Positions 47,173 to 56,143 of a stretch of 64,000 nucleotides of DNA are shown piece by piece. The stretch is from positions 2,728,001-2,792,000 of the forward strand of contig NZ_CP047385.1 of NCBI RefSeq assembly GCF_000807775.2. The letters are read 5' to 3'. The notes beneath the pieces were generated by a model. The model made no database searches. It worked only from the letters and a program-made list of their open reading frames with translations, and had not been told where the DNA came from. Position 1 is the first letter of the stretch. Each line of letters starts with the position of its first letter. This DNA comes from Pandoraea fibrosis. GTDB lineage: Bacteria; Pseudomonadota; Gammaproteobacteria; Burkholderiales; Burkholderiaceae. The translations under genes were made by a program, and so were the position numbers.

Positions 47173-48686
47173 GGATTGGCCGTTGCGGCGGGGGCATCGG
47201 CCGTTGCCCCACCGAGCGCCTGCCAAAGGGCCGCCGTGTCCGTCAGACGTGCGCCCTGGGCGTCGAGCCGGGCACGCGTGGCGTCGAGTGCCTGACGTTG
47301 TGCGTCGAGCAGCGCGAGATGGCTGATGCCGCCCACGCGGTATCGCTCGCTCGCAATCCGGAACGCGGCTTCCGCGCGCCGCGCCGCGTCGTCCCGTGCG
47401 GCGAGTGTGCTGGCGTCCGCCTCCAACGCGCGCATCGCGTCGGCGACCTGTGCCAGGCCGAGCAGGACGGTGTCCTGATACGACGCCAGTGCCGCGTCAT
47501 AAGCGGCGACGGCGGCGCGCCGTTGTGCGCGTAACTCGCCGCCGCGAAACAGCGGTTGCAGCAGATTCATGCCGATGTTCCAGATGTTGATGCCGTTGCC
47601 CAGATCGGCCGTTCGCATGCGCTGGGTGCCGAAGCTGCCGGAAAGGGTGAATTGCGGATACAGATTCGCCGTCGCCACGCCAACGTCGGCACTGGCTTTG
47701 TGCAGCAGCGCTTCCGAGGCGCGAATATCCGGGCGTCGCCGGGCCAGTGTCGATGGCAGGGAAACGGGAACCGCGCGCGGCAGGTGCAGGCTGTCGAGAT
47801 CGATGACGGGCGACGTGAACGCCCCGGGCGGCTGACCGGTCAGCCGCGCCAATTGATGATCGTACTGGGCGATCTGCAAGCGCAGTGCGGGCAACTGCGC
47901 TTCGGTCTGCGCCACGAGTGCGGCCTGATTCTCGACGTCCAGTGTGGCGACGCCGCCGGCACGTTGACGCGAACGCGTGATATCGAGCTGCGCGCGCTGA
48001 GCGCTCGCCATGCCTTCCAGCGCCGAGAGTTGCGCCCGTGCGCTGGCTTGCCGCAAAGCGGCCGTCACGACATTGCCCGCAAGGGAGAGCCGGGCGGCCT
48101 CCGCTTCGAAGCGTTGATAGTCGATCTGGGCGGCCAGACCTTCCAGTGCCCGTCGGTTGCCGCCGAACACGTCCAGCGTGTATGAGACATCGACACTCGC
48201 GTTATACAAGGTGAACGGCCCGGGACTCGGCACGCTGGTGATGCCGAACGACGCCAGATCGACTTGCTCGCGTGTGGCGGAGAGTTTCAGATCGGCAGAG
48301 GGCAGCAATCGCGCGCCTGCCTGCGCGCGGTAGTCTTCTTGCGCCTGACGCAGCTTCGCCTGCGCCTGCCGCAGCGTTGGGCTATCGGTCAGCGCTTGCG
48401 CGACGAGCGCGTCGAGCGCAGGGGAGTCGAAACGTGTCCACCAGCGCGACGGTACATCGTCCCCGGCGACGAGGGTTTGCGCGGCGCCCTGCGCGCCCTC
48501 GGTGCCGAGGGTCGTGGCCGACTGAGTACCGGTGGTGTATTGCACAACGTTGGCGGGCTCAGGCGTGTGGAAGTCCGGCCCGACCGCGCAGGCGGCGAGT
48601 GTGGTGCTGAGCCCGAGGGCAAGCCACCCTCCGAACGTCAGGCGGTGGGTTGCACAGTGACACGTCGCACGTCGGGCAACTCGCAT
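47157..48686 (-). CDS. NodT/OprM-family outer-membrane efflux lipoprotein
   Basis: 509 residues. Lipobox LAA-C33 followed by VGPDFHTPE, the usual NodT-type mature start. Two OEP repeats form the TolC-like channel; seen WWTRFDSPALDALVAQAL, YTLDVFGGNRRALE and RRPDIRASEALLHKASADVGVATANLYP. The last gene of the exporter operon, 7 nt after the ABC-2 permease. Carries substrate across the outer membrane. Confidence 0.93.
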   Translation of the reverse strand: MRVARRATCHCATHRLTFGGWLALGLSTTLAACAVGPDFHTPEPANVVQYTTGTQSATTLGTEGAQGAAQTLVAGDDVPSRWWTRFDSPALDALVAQALTDSPTLRQAQAKLRQAQEDYRAQAGARLLPSADLKLSATREQVDLASFGITSVPSPGPFTLYNASVDVSYTLDVFGGNRRALEGLAAQIDYQRFEAEAARLSLAGNVVTAALRQASARAQLSALEGMASAQRAQLDITRSRQRAGGVATLDVENQAALVAQTEAQLPALRLQIAQYDHQLARLTGQPPGAFTSPVIDLDSLHLPRAVPVSLPSTLARRRPDIRASEALLHKASADVGVATANLYPQFTLSGSFGTQRMRTADLGNGINIWNIGMNLLQPLFRGGELRAQRRAAVAAYDAALASYQDTVLLGLAQVADAMRALEADASTLAARDDAARRAEAAFRIASERYRVGGISHLALLDAQRQALDATRARLDAQGARLTDTAALWQALGGATADAPAATANPYPSD

Positions 48687-48693
48687 GATGGCC

Positions 48694-49836
48694 TCAGTCG
48701 AGCGTTCGTTTGTAGAACTTCACGGCCACCGTCATCAGTACCGCGGAGAACACCAGCAGCGGCCACAGGTCGTGCCAGGCATCGCCCCAGCCATTGCCCT
48801 TGAGCAGAATGCCGCGAATGAGCCGGTTGAAGTAGGTGAGCGGCAGCACGTTGCCGATGGCCTGGGCCCACGCCGGCATGCCGCGAAACGGAAACATGAA
48901 GCCCGAGAGCAGCATGTTCGGCAGGAAATAGAACACGGTGAGTTGCATGGCCTGCAACTGATTCTGCGCGAACGACGACAACGCGATGCCCACGGTCAGA
49001 TTGGCCGCGATGAACACCAGTGCCGAAAGATAGATCGCGATCACGCTACCCTCGAAGGGCACGTGAAAGACAAAGCGTGCCGCGATGAGAATGATGCTCG
49101 CCTGAATCAGGCCGATGGCGATGTACGGCACGATCTTGCCCGTCATGACCTCGATGGGCAGCACGGGTGTCGCGAGCAGGTTCTCCATCGTGCCGCGTTC
49201 GCGCTCGCGCACGATGGCGAGTCCGGTCATCATGGCGAGCGTCATCGTCAGAATCACGCCCATCAGGCCGGGAATGATGTTGTATTGGGTGATGCCTTCG
49301 GCGTTGTAGAGCCGGTGTACCTGCACGTCGAACGCACCCTGGCCGCCGGCCAGCGAAGCGAGCGGGCCGGTCAGATCCTTCTGCGCGACCGACTGTGCGA
49401 TGGCAGGCAATGCCCCGAGCGCAGAGGCCATCGCCATCGGGTCGGTCGCGTCGGCCTCGACAAGGACAGCGGGCCGTTCGCCTCGCAACAACCGCCGCGT
49501 GAAGTCGGCGGGGATATTCAGCACGAACTGAACGCGTCCCTGCGCCAGCGCGGCGCGCCCCGCGTCTTCGCTCGTGAGCGTCTCCGTGAAGTGGAAGTAT
49601 TCCGAGTGCTCCATCGCCGCGACCAAGCTGCGCGTGAATTCGCTGTCGTCGGCCACGATTGCCGCAGTGGGCATGTGTTTGGGGTCGGTATTGATGGCAA
49701 AGCCGAAGAGCGTCAGTTGCACGAGCGGCACGCCCACGATCATCGCGAAGGTCACGCGGTCGCGGCGCAGTTGCAGAAATTCCTTGCACACAATGCTCCA
49801 CCACCGCGCGATGGAAAACCCCAGCGGCGCGCTCAT
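48694..49836 (-). CDS. ABC-2 type permease (YhhJ/YbhR-like)
   Basis: 380 residues. One N-terminal helix, a large periplasmic domain (about 60-175), then five C-terminal helices. Seen: ARWWSIVCKEFLQLRRDR, ERERGTMENLLATPV (coupling helix) and LSGFMFPFRGMPAWAQAIGNVLPLTYFNRLIRG. Forms the inner-membrane channel with the ATPase before it. The start overlaps the ATPase stop as ATGA. Only one permease gene is present, so it probably works as a homodimer. Confidence 0.93.
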   Translation of the reverse strand: MSAPLGFSIARWWSIVCKEFLQLRRDRVTFAMIVGVPLVQLTLFGFAINTDPKHMPTAAIVADDSEFTRSLVAAMEHSEYFHFTETLTSEDAGRAALAQGRVQFVLNIPADFTRRLLRGERPAVLVEADATDPMAMASALGALPAIAQSVAQKDLTGPLASLAGGQGAFDVQVHRLYNAEGITQYNIIPGLMGVILTMTLAMMTGLAIVRERERGTMENLLATPVLPIEVMTGKIVPYIAIGLIQASIILIAARFVFHVPFEGSVIAIYLSALVFIAANLTVGIALSSFAQNQLQAMQLTVFYFLPNMLLSGFMFPFRGMPAWAQAIGNVLPLTYFNRLIRGILLKGNGWGDAWHDLWPLLVFSAVLMTVAVKFYKRTLD

Positions 49837-50825
49837 GCGTCGTCTCCGAAGTTGTCCTTCGCGTGGCTCATCAGATAGATGAAGACATCTTCCAGACTGG
49901 TGTCGATGGGCGTGACACGCAGTCCGTGTGTCGCGGCAAGTTCATGCAGCAGCTCGCCCAGTGCATCGGCGTCCTGCCCGCTCACATGCAACGCGCTGCC
50001 GAACGCGACCGTCTGCGCTACAGCGGGTTGTGCGCGCAGTTCGCGCGCAAGATCGACGAGATTGTCCCCGTGGACGGTCCATGTCGACAGATGCTGGCTA
50101 TCGATGACCTCGGCCGCCGTACCCTGCGCGAGCAATTCGCCGTAGGAGATGTAGGCGAGCTTGTGGCAGCGCTCGGCTTCGTCCATGTAGTGCGTGCTCA
50201 CGAGCACGGAAATGCCGCGCGAGGCCAATTCGTGCAGTTCCTCCCAGAAGTCGCGCCGCGCGGTCGGGTCGACGCCTGCCGTCGGTTCGTCGAGGAGCAG
50301 CACCTGTGGCTCGTGCAACATGCACGCCGCGAGCGCGAGTCGCTGCTTCCAGCCCCCCGAGAGCGAGCCGGTCAACTGCTTTGCGCGGCCCTTGAGCCCG
50401 AGCCCTTCGATCGCCCGATCGACGGCTTCGCGCCGGTTCGGCATGCCGTACACGCGCGCGACGAAATCCAGATTCTCGCGAATCGTGAGATCTTCCCAAT
50501 ACGAGAAGCGTTGCGTCATATAGCCGACGTGGCGCTTGATCTGCGCACTCTCGCGCACGATGTCGAAGCCCAGACAGGTGCCGCTGCCCGAGTCGGGCGT
50601 CAGCAGGCCGCACATCATGCGGATGCAGGTCGTCTTGCCGCTGCCGTTCGGGCCGAGGAAGCCGAAGATCTCGCCGCGCCGAACTTGCAGCGAGACATCC
50701 TTGACGACGTGCTTGTCGCCAAAGTGTTTGTTCAATCCGTTCACGTCGATGGCGAGTTCGCCGTTGCCCCCGCGAGGGTTCTGCGACGCCGTCGTGCCGG
50801 GCGGAGGCGTATCGCGGCCGTTCAT
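49833..50825 (-). CDS. ABC transporter ATP-binding protein
   Basis: 330 residues from the ATG at 50825, overlapping the adaptor gene stop as ATGA. Walker A GPNGSGKTT, signature LSGGWKQR, Walker B LLLDEPTAGVDP, switch His in STHYMDEAE. The C-terminal extension (about 240-330) is typical of YbhF-like ATPases, here a single rather than tandem cassette. Powers the ABC-2 exporter. Confidence 0.94.
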   Translation of the reverse strand: MNGRDTPPPGTTASQNPRGGNGELAIDVNGLNKHFGDKHVVKDVSLQVRRGEIFGFLGPNGSGKTTCIRMMCGLLTPDSGSGTCLGFDIVRESAQIKRHVGYMTQRFSYWEDLTIRENLDFVARVYGMPNRREAVDRAIEGLGLKGRAKQLTGSLSGGWKQRLALAACMLHEPQVLLLDEPTAGVDPTARRDFWEELHELASRGISVLVSTHYMDEAERCHKLAYISYGELLAQGTAAEVIDSQHLSTWTVHGDNLVDLARELRAQPAVAQTVAFGSALHVSGQDADALGELLHELAATHGLRVTPIDTSLEDVFIYLMSHAKDNFGDDA

Positions 50826-51796
50826 TGGCGCGTGACCTGCACGGGCTGCCCCGGATTGAGCTTGGTGGCGTCGGCCGCAGCGGGGTGCGCCTCGATCATG
50901 TAGACGAGTTTGTCGCGCGTGTCGTTGCTGTAGATGACCGGTGGTGTGTACTCCGCCTGATGGGAGATGTAAGTGATGCGGGCGTCGACACCCGCGCCAC
51001 AGCCGTCGCAGCCGATATGCACCGTTTGCCCGGCACTCAACCCGCCCAGCGCGGCTTCGGGCACGAAGAAGCGGACCTTGATGTTGCCCGGAGGCAGCAG
51101 CCGCACGACAGGGCTGCCTGCCGCTACCCATTCCCCTACGCGATACATCGTGTCGTACACGCGCCCGGCAGCACTCGCGCTCGGACGCTTCTGCGCGAGT
51201 TGCCAGTCGGCCTGCGTGAGCGAGGCGCGCGCCGCGTCGACCTGAGCGGCCTGTGCCTGCCGCTGCGCCTGGCGACCCGGCAGTCTCGCCACAGCGAGGC
51301 TGCTTTGCAGTTCCTGTACGCGGGCGGTGCTGCTGCGGGCGTCGGCACGGCTGGCGTCGAGTTGCTCGCGGGAGATGCCGCCTGCGGCGTATTGCGCCTG
51401 ATCGCGATCGAACTGAGCGACCGACTTGTCGCGCACGGCGATGGCCTGTTTGAGTTGTGCTGCGGACACTGCGATCTCGTCGGGGCGCTTGCCGGTATCG
51501 AGATCGCGCAATTGCGCTTCGGCGCTGGCGAGCGTTTCGCGCGCGTGCGATTGGGCGGCCAGCTCGAAGGTGGACTCAAGCGCGAAGAGGGCGTCGCCCG
51601 CCTTGACCTGCTGGCCGCGCGCGACCGACAGCGTCTGGAGCGTGCCGGCCTGAGAGGAGGCGACGTAGACGAACTCGCCTTCCACATAGCCCTGCCACGG
51701 CGCAGGGCCGCGATCGCCGCAGCCGGCCAGTGCGGCCAGTGCGACGGTAATGGCAAGAGTCATCGCGTTAGTGCACATGCGAGTGTATGCCTGCAT
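50822..51796 (-). CDS. HlyD-family periplasmic adaptor lipoprotein
   Basis: 324 residues. Lipobox LAG-C (residue 26) and a lipoyl/barrel-sandwich pair (YVEGEFVYVASSQAGTLQTLSV; SASAAGRVYDTMYRVGEWV) around an alpha-helical hairpin rich in Ala/Gln. YbhG-like adaptor linking the inner-membrane exporter to the outer-membrane channel. First gene of adaptor-ATPase-permease-channel. ATG at 51796 with GAGG upstream; ATG 51778 or 51763 are possible. Confidence 0.92.
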   Translation of the reverse strand: MQAYTRMCTNAMTLAITVALAALAGCGDRGPAPWQGYVEGEFVYVASSQAGTLQTLSVARGQQVKAGDALFALESTFELAAQSHARETLASAEAQLRDLDTGKRPDEIAVSAAQLKQAIAVRDKSVAQFDRDQAQYAAGGISREQLDASRADARSSTARVQELQSSLAVARLPGRQAQRQAQAAQVDAARASLTQADWQLAQKRPSASAAGRVYDTMYRVGEWVAAGSPVVRLLPPGNIKVRFFVPEAALGGLSAGQTVHIGCDGCGAGVDARITYISHQAEYTPPVIYSNDTRDKLVYMIEAHPAAADATKLNPGQPVQVTRQ

Positions 51797-52003
51797 GACA
51801 CGCCTCGTGCGTTGCGGTTGTCCGCTGCCACCTTAGCGCAAAAGCGCGGGGGCGGGCAATCCGGGAATGCGGGGCCGTCGGGGGGGGGGCGACATGCGCC
51901 CGAAGGGACTCTCTGCTATTGTGCGCACATGTCCGGCGGCGCACGGGGCGCGCAAGCCGTAGCGGCGCAGCGCACCGGACCTCATGCAAGGAGCTTGATT
52001 GAT

Positions 52004-52570
52004 ATGTCTCACGACACGTTCGACGAAAACGACTGGAAGCGATTCCTGAAACACATCGGCGAAGACCCGGACCGCCCCGGCCTGCACGAAACGCCGTCAC
52101 GTGTGCAAAAAGCATGGCGTCAATGGACGGCCGGTTATGGTCAGGACCCGGCTGAAGTGCTCAAGGTCTTCGAAGACGGGGCAGAGCAGTACAACGAATT
52201 GATCGTGGTGCGTGGCATTCCTGTCTACAGTCATTGCGAACACCATCTCGCGCCGTTCTTCGGCAAGGCGACCATTGGTTACCTGCCCAACGGCAAGATC
52301 GTCGGCTTGTCGAAGCTCACGCGTCTGGTTGACTGCTTCGCCCGCCGTTTGCAAGTGCAGGAGCGTTTGACGACGCAGGTCGCCGAGGCGCTGATGACGC
52401 ATCTTCAGCCGAAGGCGGTAGGTGTGGTGGTGTCGTGCCGTCACATGTGCATGGAAAGCCGTGGCATTCGCACGGCGGGCGAGGAGACGGTGACCTCGGC
52501 CATGCTTGGCGAGTTGCAGCCCAATCTGGCGCTGCGCACCGAGTTCCTGGCGCTGGCTCGCGACAAGTAA
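52004..52570 (+). CDS. folE: GTP cyclohydrolase I FolE
   Basis: 188 residues from the ATG at 52004 (AAGGAG 10 nt upstream). Opens the guanine ring of GTP to give dihydroneopterin triphosphate, the first step of folate and pterin synthesis. Seen: zinc and active-site motif SHCEHHLAPFFGK, VGLSKLTRLVDCFARR, and SCRHMCMESRG. No other folate genes adjoin. Ends in a strong terminator. Confidence 0.95.
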   Translation: MSHDTFDENDWKRFLKHIGEDPDRPGLHETPSRVQKAWRQWTAGYGQDPAEVLKVFEDGAEQYNELIVVRGIPVYSHCEHHLAPFFGKATIGYLPNGKIVGLSKLTRLVDCFARRLQVQERLTTQVAEALMTHLQPKAVGVVVSCRHMCMESRGIRTAGEETVTSAMLGELQPNLALRTEFLALARDK

Positions 52571-52599
52571 GTACGCGGCGGCAAGCGGACAAAGAAGAA

Positions 52600-52633
52600 G
52601 CGCTGGCGGGAATCCTCCCGCCAGCGCTTTTTT
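52600..52633. terminator. Terminator between folE and the PEBP gene
   Basis: Perfect 12-bp stem GCGCTGGCGGGA/TCCCGCCAGCGC with ATCC loop, extended by two A-T pairs, then six T on plus. On minus the 3' side is also T-rich (AGCGCTTCTTC). Confidence 0.9.
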
Positions 52634-52648
52634 ATGACGTGGGCCGTG

Positions 52649-53212
52649 TTATCGGCCGTAGCGCGCCACGATGGTCGAGCCGTTCAGGGTATGACCGGCG
52701 AGCGCGGCGGACAGGCCATTGGCATCGAGCCCTGCCGGCAACTGACCCGGTTCGATATCGGTGGCCGTCACGGTGATGATGTAATGATGCGGCGTGTCGC
52801 CGACCGGCGGGCATGCGCCGCGATACGCTTGCGCGCCACTGACGTTCTTGCCGACGGTAATGCCCGGGCCCGTTTCGTTACCCGCACCGGCGGCGAGCGA
52901 CGAGACCGTGGCCGGAATGTTGTAAGCGAGCCAATGCACGACACCGCCGCCCTTCGCGCCGTCGGGGTCCTTCATCGTGACGACGACGCTGTGCGTGGCT
53001 TGCGGCAAATTTTTCCATTCGACGGGCGGGCTGACGTTCTTCCCGCCGCACTCGCCCAACCCGGCATGGATCGCGGGCAGCAGGCCGCTGTCTGCGAACG
53101 CGCTCGACGAGACGCTCATGCCTTCGGCACGCGCCGTCCCGGCGGCGAGCGCCATGGCGATGGCCGCGGCACTTGCAGCACAAATTGCGACCGGGGATGA
53201 AAGCCGTTTCAT
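52649..53212 (-). CDS. YbhB/YbcL-family (PEBP) secreted protein
   Basis: 187 residues. Signal peptide ending ARA-EG near residue 30, then a phosphatidylethanolamine-binding-protein-like fold: SPPVEWKNLPQATHSVVVTMKDPDG, VVHWLAYNIPA, YRGACPPVGDTPHHYIITV. The ATG at 53212 has AGGAGG at 7 nt, better than the ATG at 53218 (1 nt). Periplasmic, ligand unknown. Confidence 0.92.
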   Translation of the reverse strand: MKRLSSPVAICAASAAAIAMALAAGTARAEGMSVSSSAFADSGLLPAIHAGLGECGGKNVSPPVEWKNLPQATHSVVVTMKDPDGAKGGGVVHWLAYNIPATVSSLAAGAGNETGPGITVGKNVSGAQAYRGACPPVGDTPHHYIITVTATDIEPGQLPAGLDANGLSAALAGHTLNGSTIVARYGR

Positions 53213-53223
53213 AAGCATGCCTC

Positions 53224-53412
53224 CTATTTGGCAGATGCAATGATGAGTTTGAATGGTAGTGCAAGCAGTGTGGTACCCGCGACACCTGCACACCATAGCG
53301 CGATAAACCATCCCCAGCGAATCAGGCCCTGCTGCCACGCCGGGCGTACCGCTACCGCCTGCTCGCGGTGCTGGCGCACCGAGGGACGCACGAGATCAGT
53401 GATAGTGCGCAT
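53224..53412 (-). CDS. DUF2474-family small membrane protein of cytochrome bd
   Basis: 62 residues, one transmembrane helix at about 35-57 (GWFIALWCAGVAGTTLLALPF). Overlaps the 3' end of cioB by 17 nt on the same strand. The place and layout match the DUF2474/CydX-like accessory proteins found with cyanide-insensitive bd oxidases. Likely stabilises the oxidase. Confidence 0.8.
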   Translation of the reverse strand: MRTITDLVRPSVRQHREQAVAVRPAWQQGLIRWGWFIALWCAGVAGTTLLALPFKLIIASAK

Positions 53413-54394
53413 CGTGTGTCACCTTGCCGCGAAATACCCAGTAGGCCAGCATCGTGTAAGCGATGATGACAGGAATGATGAACGCTGCGCCCCACAGTGT
53501 GAATGACAGACTCGAATGCGGTGCGGCGGCGTCCCAGAGCGTGATGCCCGGCAGAATCGCGTAGGGATAGGCGCTGATGAGCAGGCCGCTGTAGCCGAGA
53601 AACACGAGGCCGATGGCGAGCCAGAACGGGGTGGCGTCGTGTGCCTGACGCAGCACGCGACGCATGACGAGGGTGGCGCCCGCCACGAGGAACGGTACCG
53701 GCAGGCAGCGCCAGAACCATGCGTCGTCGAACCAGCGTTCGGCCACGAGCGGCAGTCGCAGCGGGGTCCACAGCGAGACGATGGCCATGGTCGCCACGAG
53801 CGCCAGTGTCAGCGGCCACGCCAGCACGCGCAGGCGGCGCTGTAAGTCGCCCTCGGTCTTGCCGATCAGCCAGCACGCACCGAGCAACGCGTATGTCACG
53901 AGCAGGCCCAGGCCGGTGAACAGATTGAACGCCGTGACCCACGCGAAGGCGTCGCCCGCGAACTGACCGTTCTCGACCGGTATGCCGGAGAGATACGCGC
54001 CGAGTGCGACACCCTGAAAGAACGTGGCGCCCGCCGAGCCTCCGATGAACGCCAGATCCCACCACTGACGAGTGCGGCGCGACTTCCCGCGAATCTCGAA
54101 AGCCACGCCGCGAAAGATCAGACACACCAGCATGAACACCAGCGGCAGATACAGCGCCGAGAGCAGCACCGAGTACACCATCGGGAATGCGGCGAGCAGG
54201 CCCGCGCCGCCGAGTACGAGCCACGTCTCGTTGCCATCCCAGACTGGGGCGACGGAGTTCATCATCGTGTCGCGCTCGCGCGCATCGGGGAAGAACGGGA
54301 AGAGAATGCCGATGCCGAGGTCGAAGCCGTCGAGCACCACGTAGAGAAACAGGCCGAGCGCGATGATGGCGGCCCAGGCTAAGGTCAGATCCAT
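53396..54394 (-). CDS. cydB: Cytochrome bd-type quinol oxidase subunit II (CydB/CioB)
   Basis: 332 residues from the ATG at 54394, multi-helix. Seen: LYVVLDGFDLGIGILFPF, WDGNETWLVLGGAGLLAAFP, YHTML-like end IIPVIIAYTMLAYWVFRGKV. Partner of subunit I, with DUF2474 following. 40 nt after cioA. The open frame continues upstream but the sequence there is not CydB. Confidence 0.95.
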   Translation of the reverse strand: MDLTLAWAAIIALGLFLYVVLDGFDLGIGILFPFFPDARERDTMMNSVAPVWDGNETWLVLGGAGLLAAFPMVYSVLLSALYLPLVFMLVCLIFRGVAFEIRGKSRRTRQWWDLAFIGGSAGATFFQGVALGAYLSGIPVENGQFAGDAFAWVTAFNLFTGLGLLVTYALLGACWLIGKTEGDLQRRLRVLAWPLTLALVATMAIVSLWTPLRLPLVAERWFDDAWFWRCLPVPFLVAGATLVMRRVLRQAHDATPFWLAIGLVFLGYSGLLISAYPYAILPGITLWDAAAPHSSLSFTLWGAAFIIPVIIAYTMLAYWVFRGKVTHDAHYH

Positions 54395-54434
54395 GAGAAG
54401 TCTCGTTAAGGTCGATGTCGTGTCGGGCCGGCGA

Positions 54435-55889
54435 TCAGGTGGCGTGCGCGCGGTCGGTGTCCATCCGTCCGGACAAGCCGGATACGGCGGGCGCAGCGTG
54501 CGCGGCGGGCGGTAGGCGATGTCCGTCATGCGGCGCATGATCGTTGCCGGGAGCCGTCGACGGATCGCCGGGCAGCACCGGGCCGCCGCGCAGAATCTTC
54601 AGCAGGTAATACACGCCGGTGCCGAACACCAGAAAGTAGGCCAGCACGAGGATCAGCAGCGACACTTGCACTTGCTGCGCGCTCACCGGCGACATGGCGT
54701 GTGCGGTCCGCATCACCCCGTAGACGACCCACGGCTGGCGCCCGGCCTCGGTGGTGACCCAGCCGGCAAGCAGTGCAACGAATCCGGTCGGCGAGAGCAC
54801 GAGCATGGCGCGAGCGAAGTTGCGCGATGTGAAGAGCGTGCCGCGACGGCGCAGCCAGACGGCGGCAAGGGCTGCGGCGATCATCGCGAGGCCGAGACCG
54901 ACCATGATGCGAAAGCTCCAGAACACCAGAGGCACGTTGGGGCGCTCGTCCTTTGGAAACTCCTTCAGACCGCGAATCTCACCGTCCCAGCTATGGGTGA
55001 GGATGAGGCTGCCCAGATGCGGGATTTCGAGCGCGTAGCGCGTGGTCTCGGCTTCCATGTCGGGCCAGCCGAACAGATTGAGCGGCGTGCCGCCGGTCTT
55101 CGTTTCCCAAAGCCCTTCGATGGCGGCGAGCTTGGCGGGCTGATGTTCGCGCGTGTTCAGCCCGTGGAGATCGCCCACGAAGGCCTGCAACGGTGCGAAG
55201 ATCAGCAGCAGCCACATGGCCATCGAGAACATGGTCTTGACGGCAGGATCGCGGCGCCCGCGCAGCAGATGCCATGCACCGGTGCCCGCCACGACCAGCG
55301 CGGCCACGACGAACGCCGCGATGCTCATGTGTGCCAGACGGTACGGGAAAGATGGATTGAAGATCACGTCCCACCACGAGAGCACGACCACGCGGCCGTC
55401 GACGATTTCGTAACCCTGCGGTGTTTGCATCCAACTGTTCGACGCGAGAATCCAGAACGTCGAAATCAGCGTGCCGATGGCGACACACAAGGTGGCGGCG
55501 AAGTGCGCACGGGGGCTCACCCGATTCCAGCCGAACAGCATGATGCCGAGGAAGCCGGCTTCGAGGAAGAACGCGGTCATGACCTCGTAAGTGAGTAGCG
55601 GGCCGGTCACCGCTCCGGCGAAACTCGAAAAGCCCGACCAGTTGGTACCGAACTGATAGGCCATCACCACCCCCGAGACCACCCCCATGCCGAAGCACAC
55701 GGCGAAGGCCTTCGACCAGAAGCGGCAGAGATCGAGATAGTGTGGCTGACGTGTTTTGAGCCAGAGACCTTCGAGAACGGCAATGAAGCTGGCCAGACCG
55801 ATGGAGACGGCGGGGAAAACGATGTGGAACGAGACCGTGAACGCGAATTGCAGGCGTGCGAGGTCGAGGGCTTCCGGAACGGCAGTCAT
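54435..55889 (-). CDS. cydA: Cytochrome bd-type quinol oxidase subunit I (CydA/CioA)
   Basis: 484 residues, shorter than E. coli CydA (522) because the Q-loop is short, as in the cyanide-insensitive (CIO) branch. Seen: ARLQFAFTVSFHIVFPAVSIGLA with the heme b595-side His, the FFLEAGFLGIMLFGW helix with conserved Glu, GLNTREHQPAKLAAIEGLWET, and GWVTTEAGRQPWVVYG. Reduces oxygen to water using quinol; high-affinity or inhibitor-resistant respiration. Confidence 0.95.
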   Translation of the reverse strand: MTAVPEALDLARLQFAFTVSFHIVFPAVSIGLASFIAVLEGLWLKTRQPHYLDLCRFWSKAFAVCFGMGVVSGVVMAYQFGTNWSGFSSFAGAVTGPLLTYEVMTAFFLEAGFLGIMLFGWNRVSPRAHFAATLCVAIGTLISTFWILASNSWMQTPQGYEIVDGRVVVLSWWDVIFNPSFPYRLAHMSIAAFVVAALVVAGTGAWHLLRGRRDPAVKTMFSMAMWLLLIFAPLQAFVGDLHGLNTREHQPAKLAAIEGLWETKTGGTPLNLFGWPDMEAETTRYALEIPHLGSLILTHSWDGEIRGLKEFPKDERPNVPLVFWSFRIMVGLGLAMIAAALAAVWLRRRGTLFTSRNFARAMLVLSPTGFVALLAGWVTTEAGRQPWVVYGVMRTAHAMSPVSAQQVQVSLLILVLAYFLVFGTGVYYLLKILRGGPVLPGDPSTAPGNDHAPHDGHRLPPAAHAAPAVSGLSGRMDTDRAHAT

Positions 55890-55898
55890 GTTGCGCTC

Positions 55899-55967
55899 TA
55901 TGTATGCAAATAAACCCTGTCATGTATGGCGTATTGATAGACTAATCGCCATTTATTTGCATGCATA
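55899..55967. promoter_or_regulatory. Long inverted repeat before cioA
   Basis: Arms TATGTATGCAAATAAA (55899-55914) and TTTATTTGCATGCATA (55952-55967), 15 of 16 complementary, 37 nt apart, ending 10 nt from the cioA start codon. Candidate paired operator for the oxidase operon; the regulator is unknown. Confidence 0.5.
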
Positions 55968-56087
55968 TTAGGAGATGCTGCGACGCAGCACGCGTGACAA
56001 GTCGTCACATGTGGCGCATTGACGCGGCATGCTTCGGTGCGGCCATCGGTGCTATTTGTATGTTTCTAAAGAAGATTATGTCGGTAT

Positions 56088-56112
56088 CCCGTGCGACGTC
56101 ATGTCGCACGGG
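56088..56112. terminator. Hairpin after the DUF1345 gene
   Basis: Perfect 10-bp stem CCCGTGCGAC/GTCGCACGGG with 5-nt loop, 32 nt beyond the DUF1345 stop on minus. No clear T-tract. Confidence 0.5.
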
Positions 56113-56143
56113 GCGAGGTGTGGGGAGCGGCGCGCGGCGTGGC

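Noticed and set aside
55925..55950. FNR/ANR-like TTGAT near the cioA promoter
   Set aside because: The second half-site does not match ATCAA at the required spacing.
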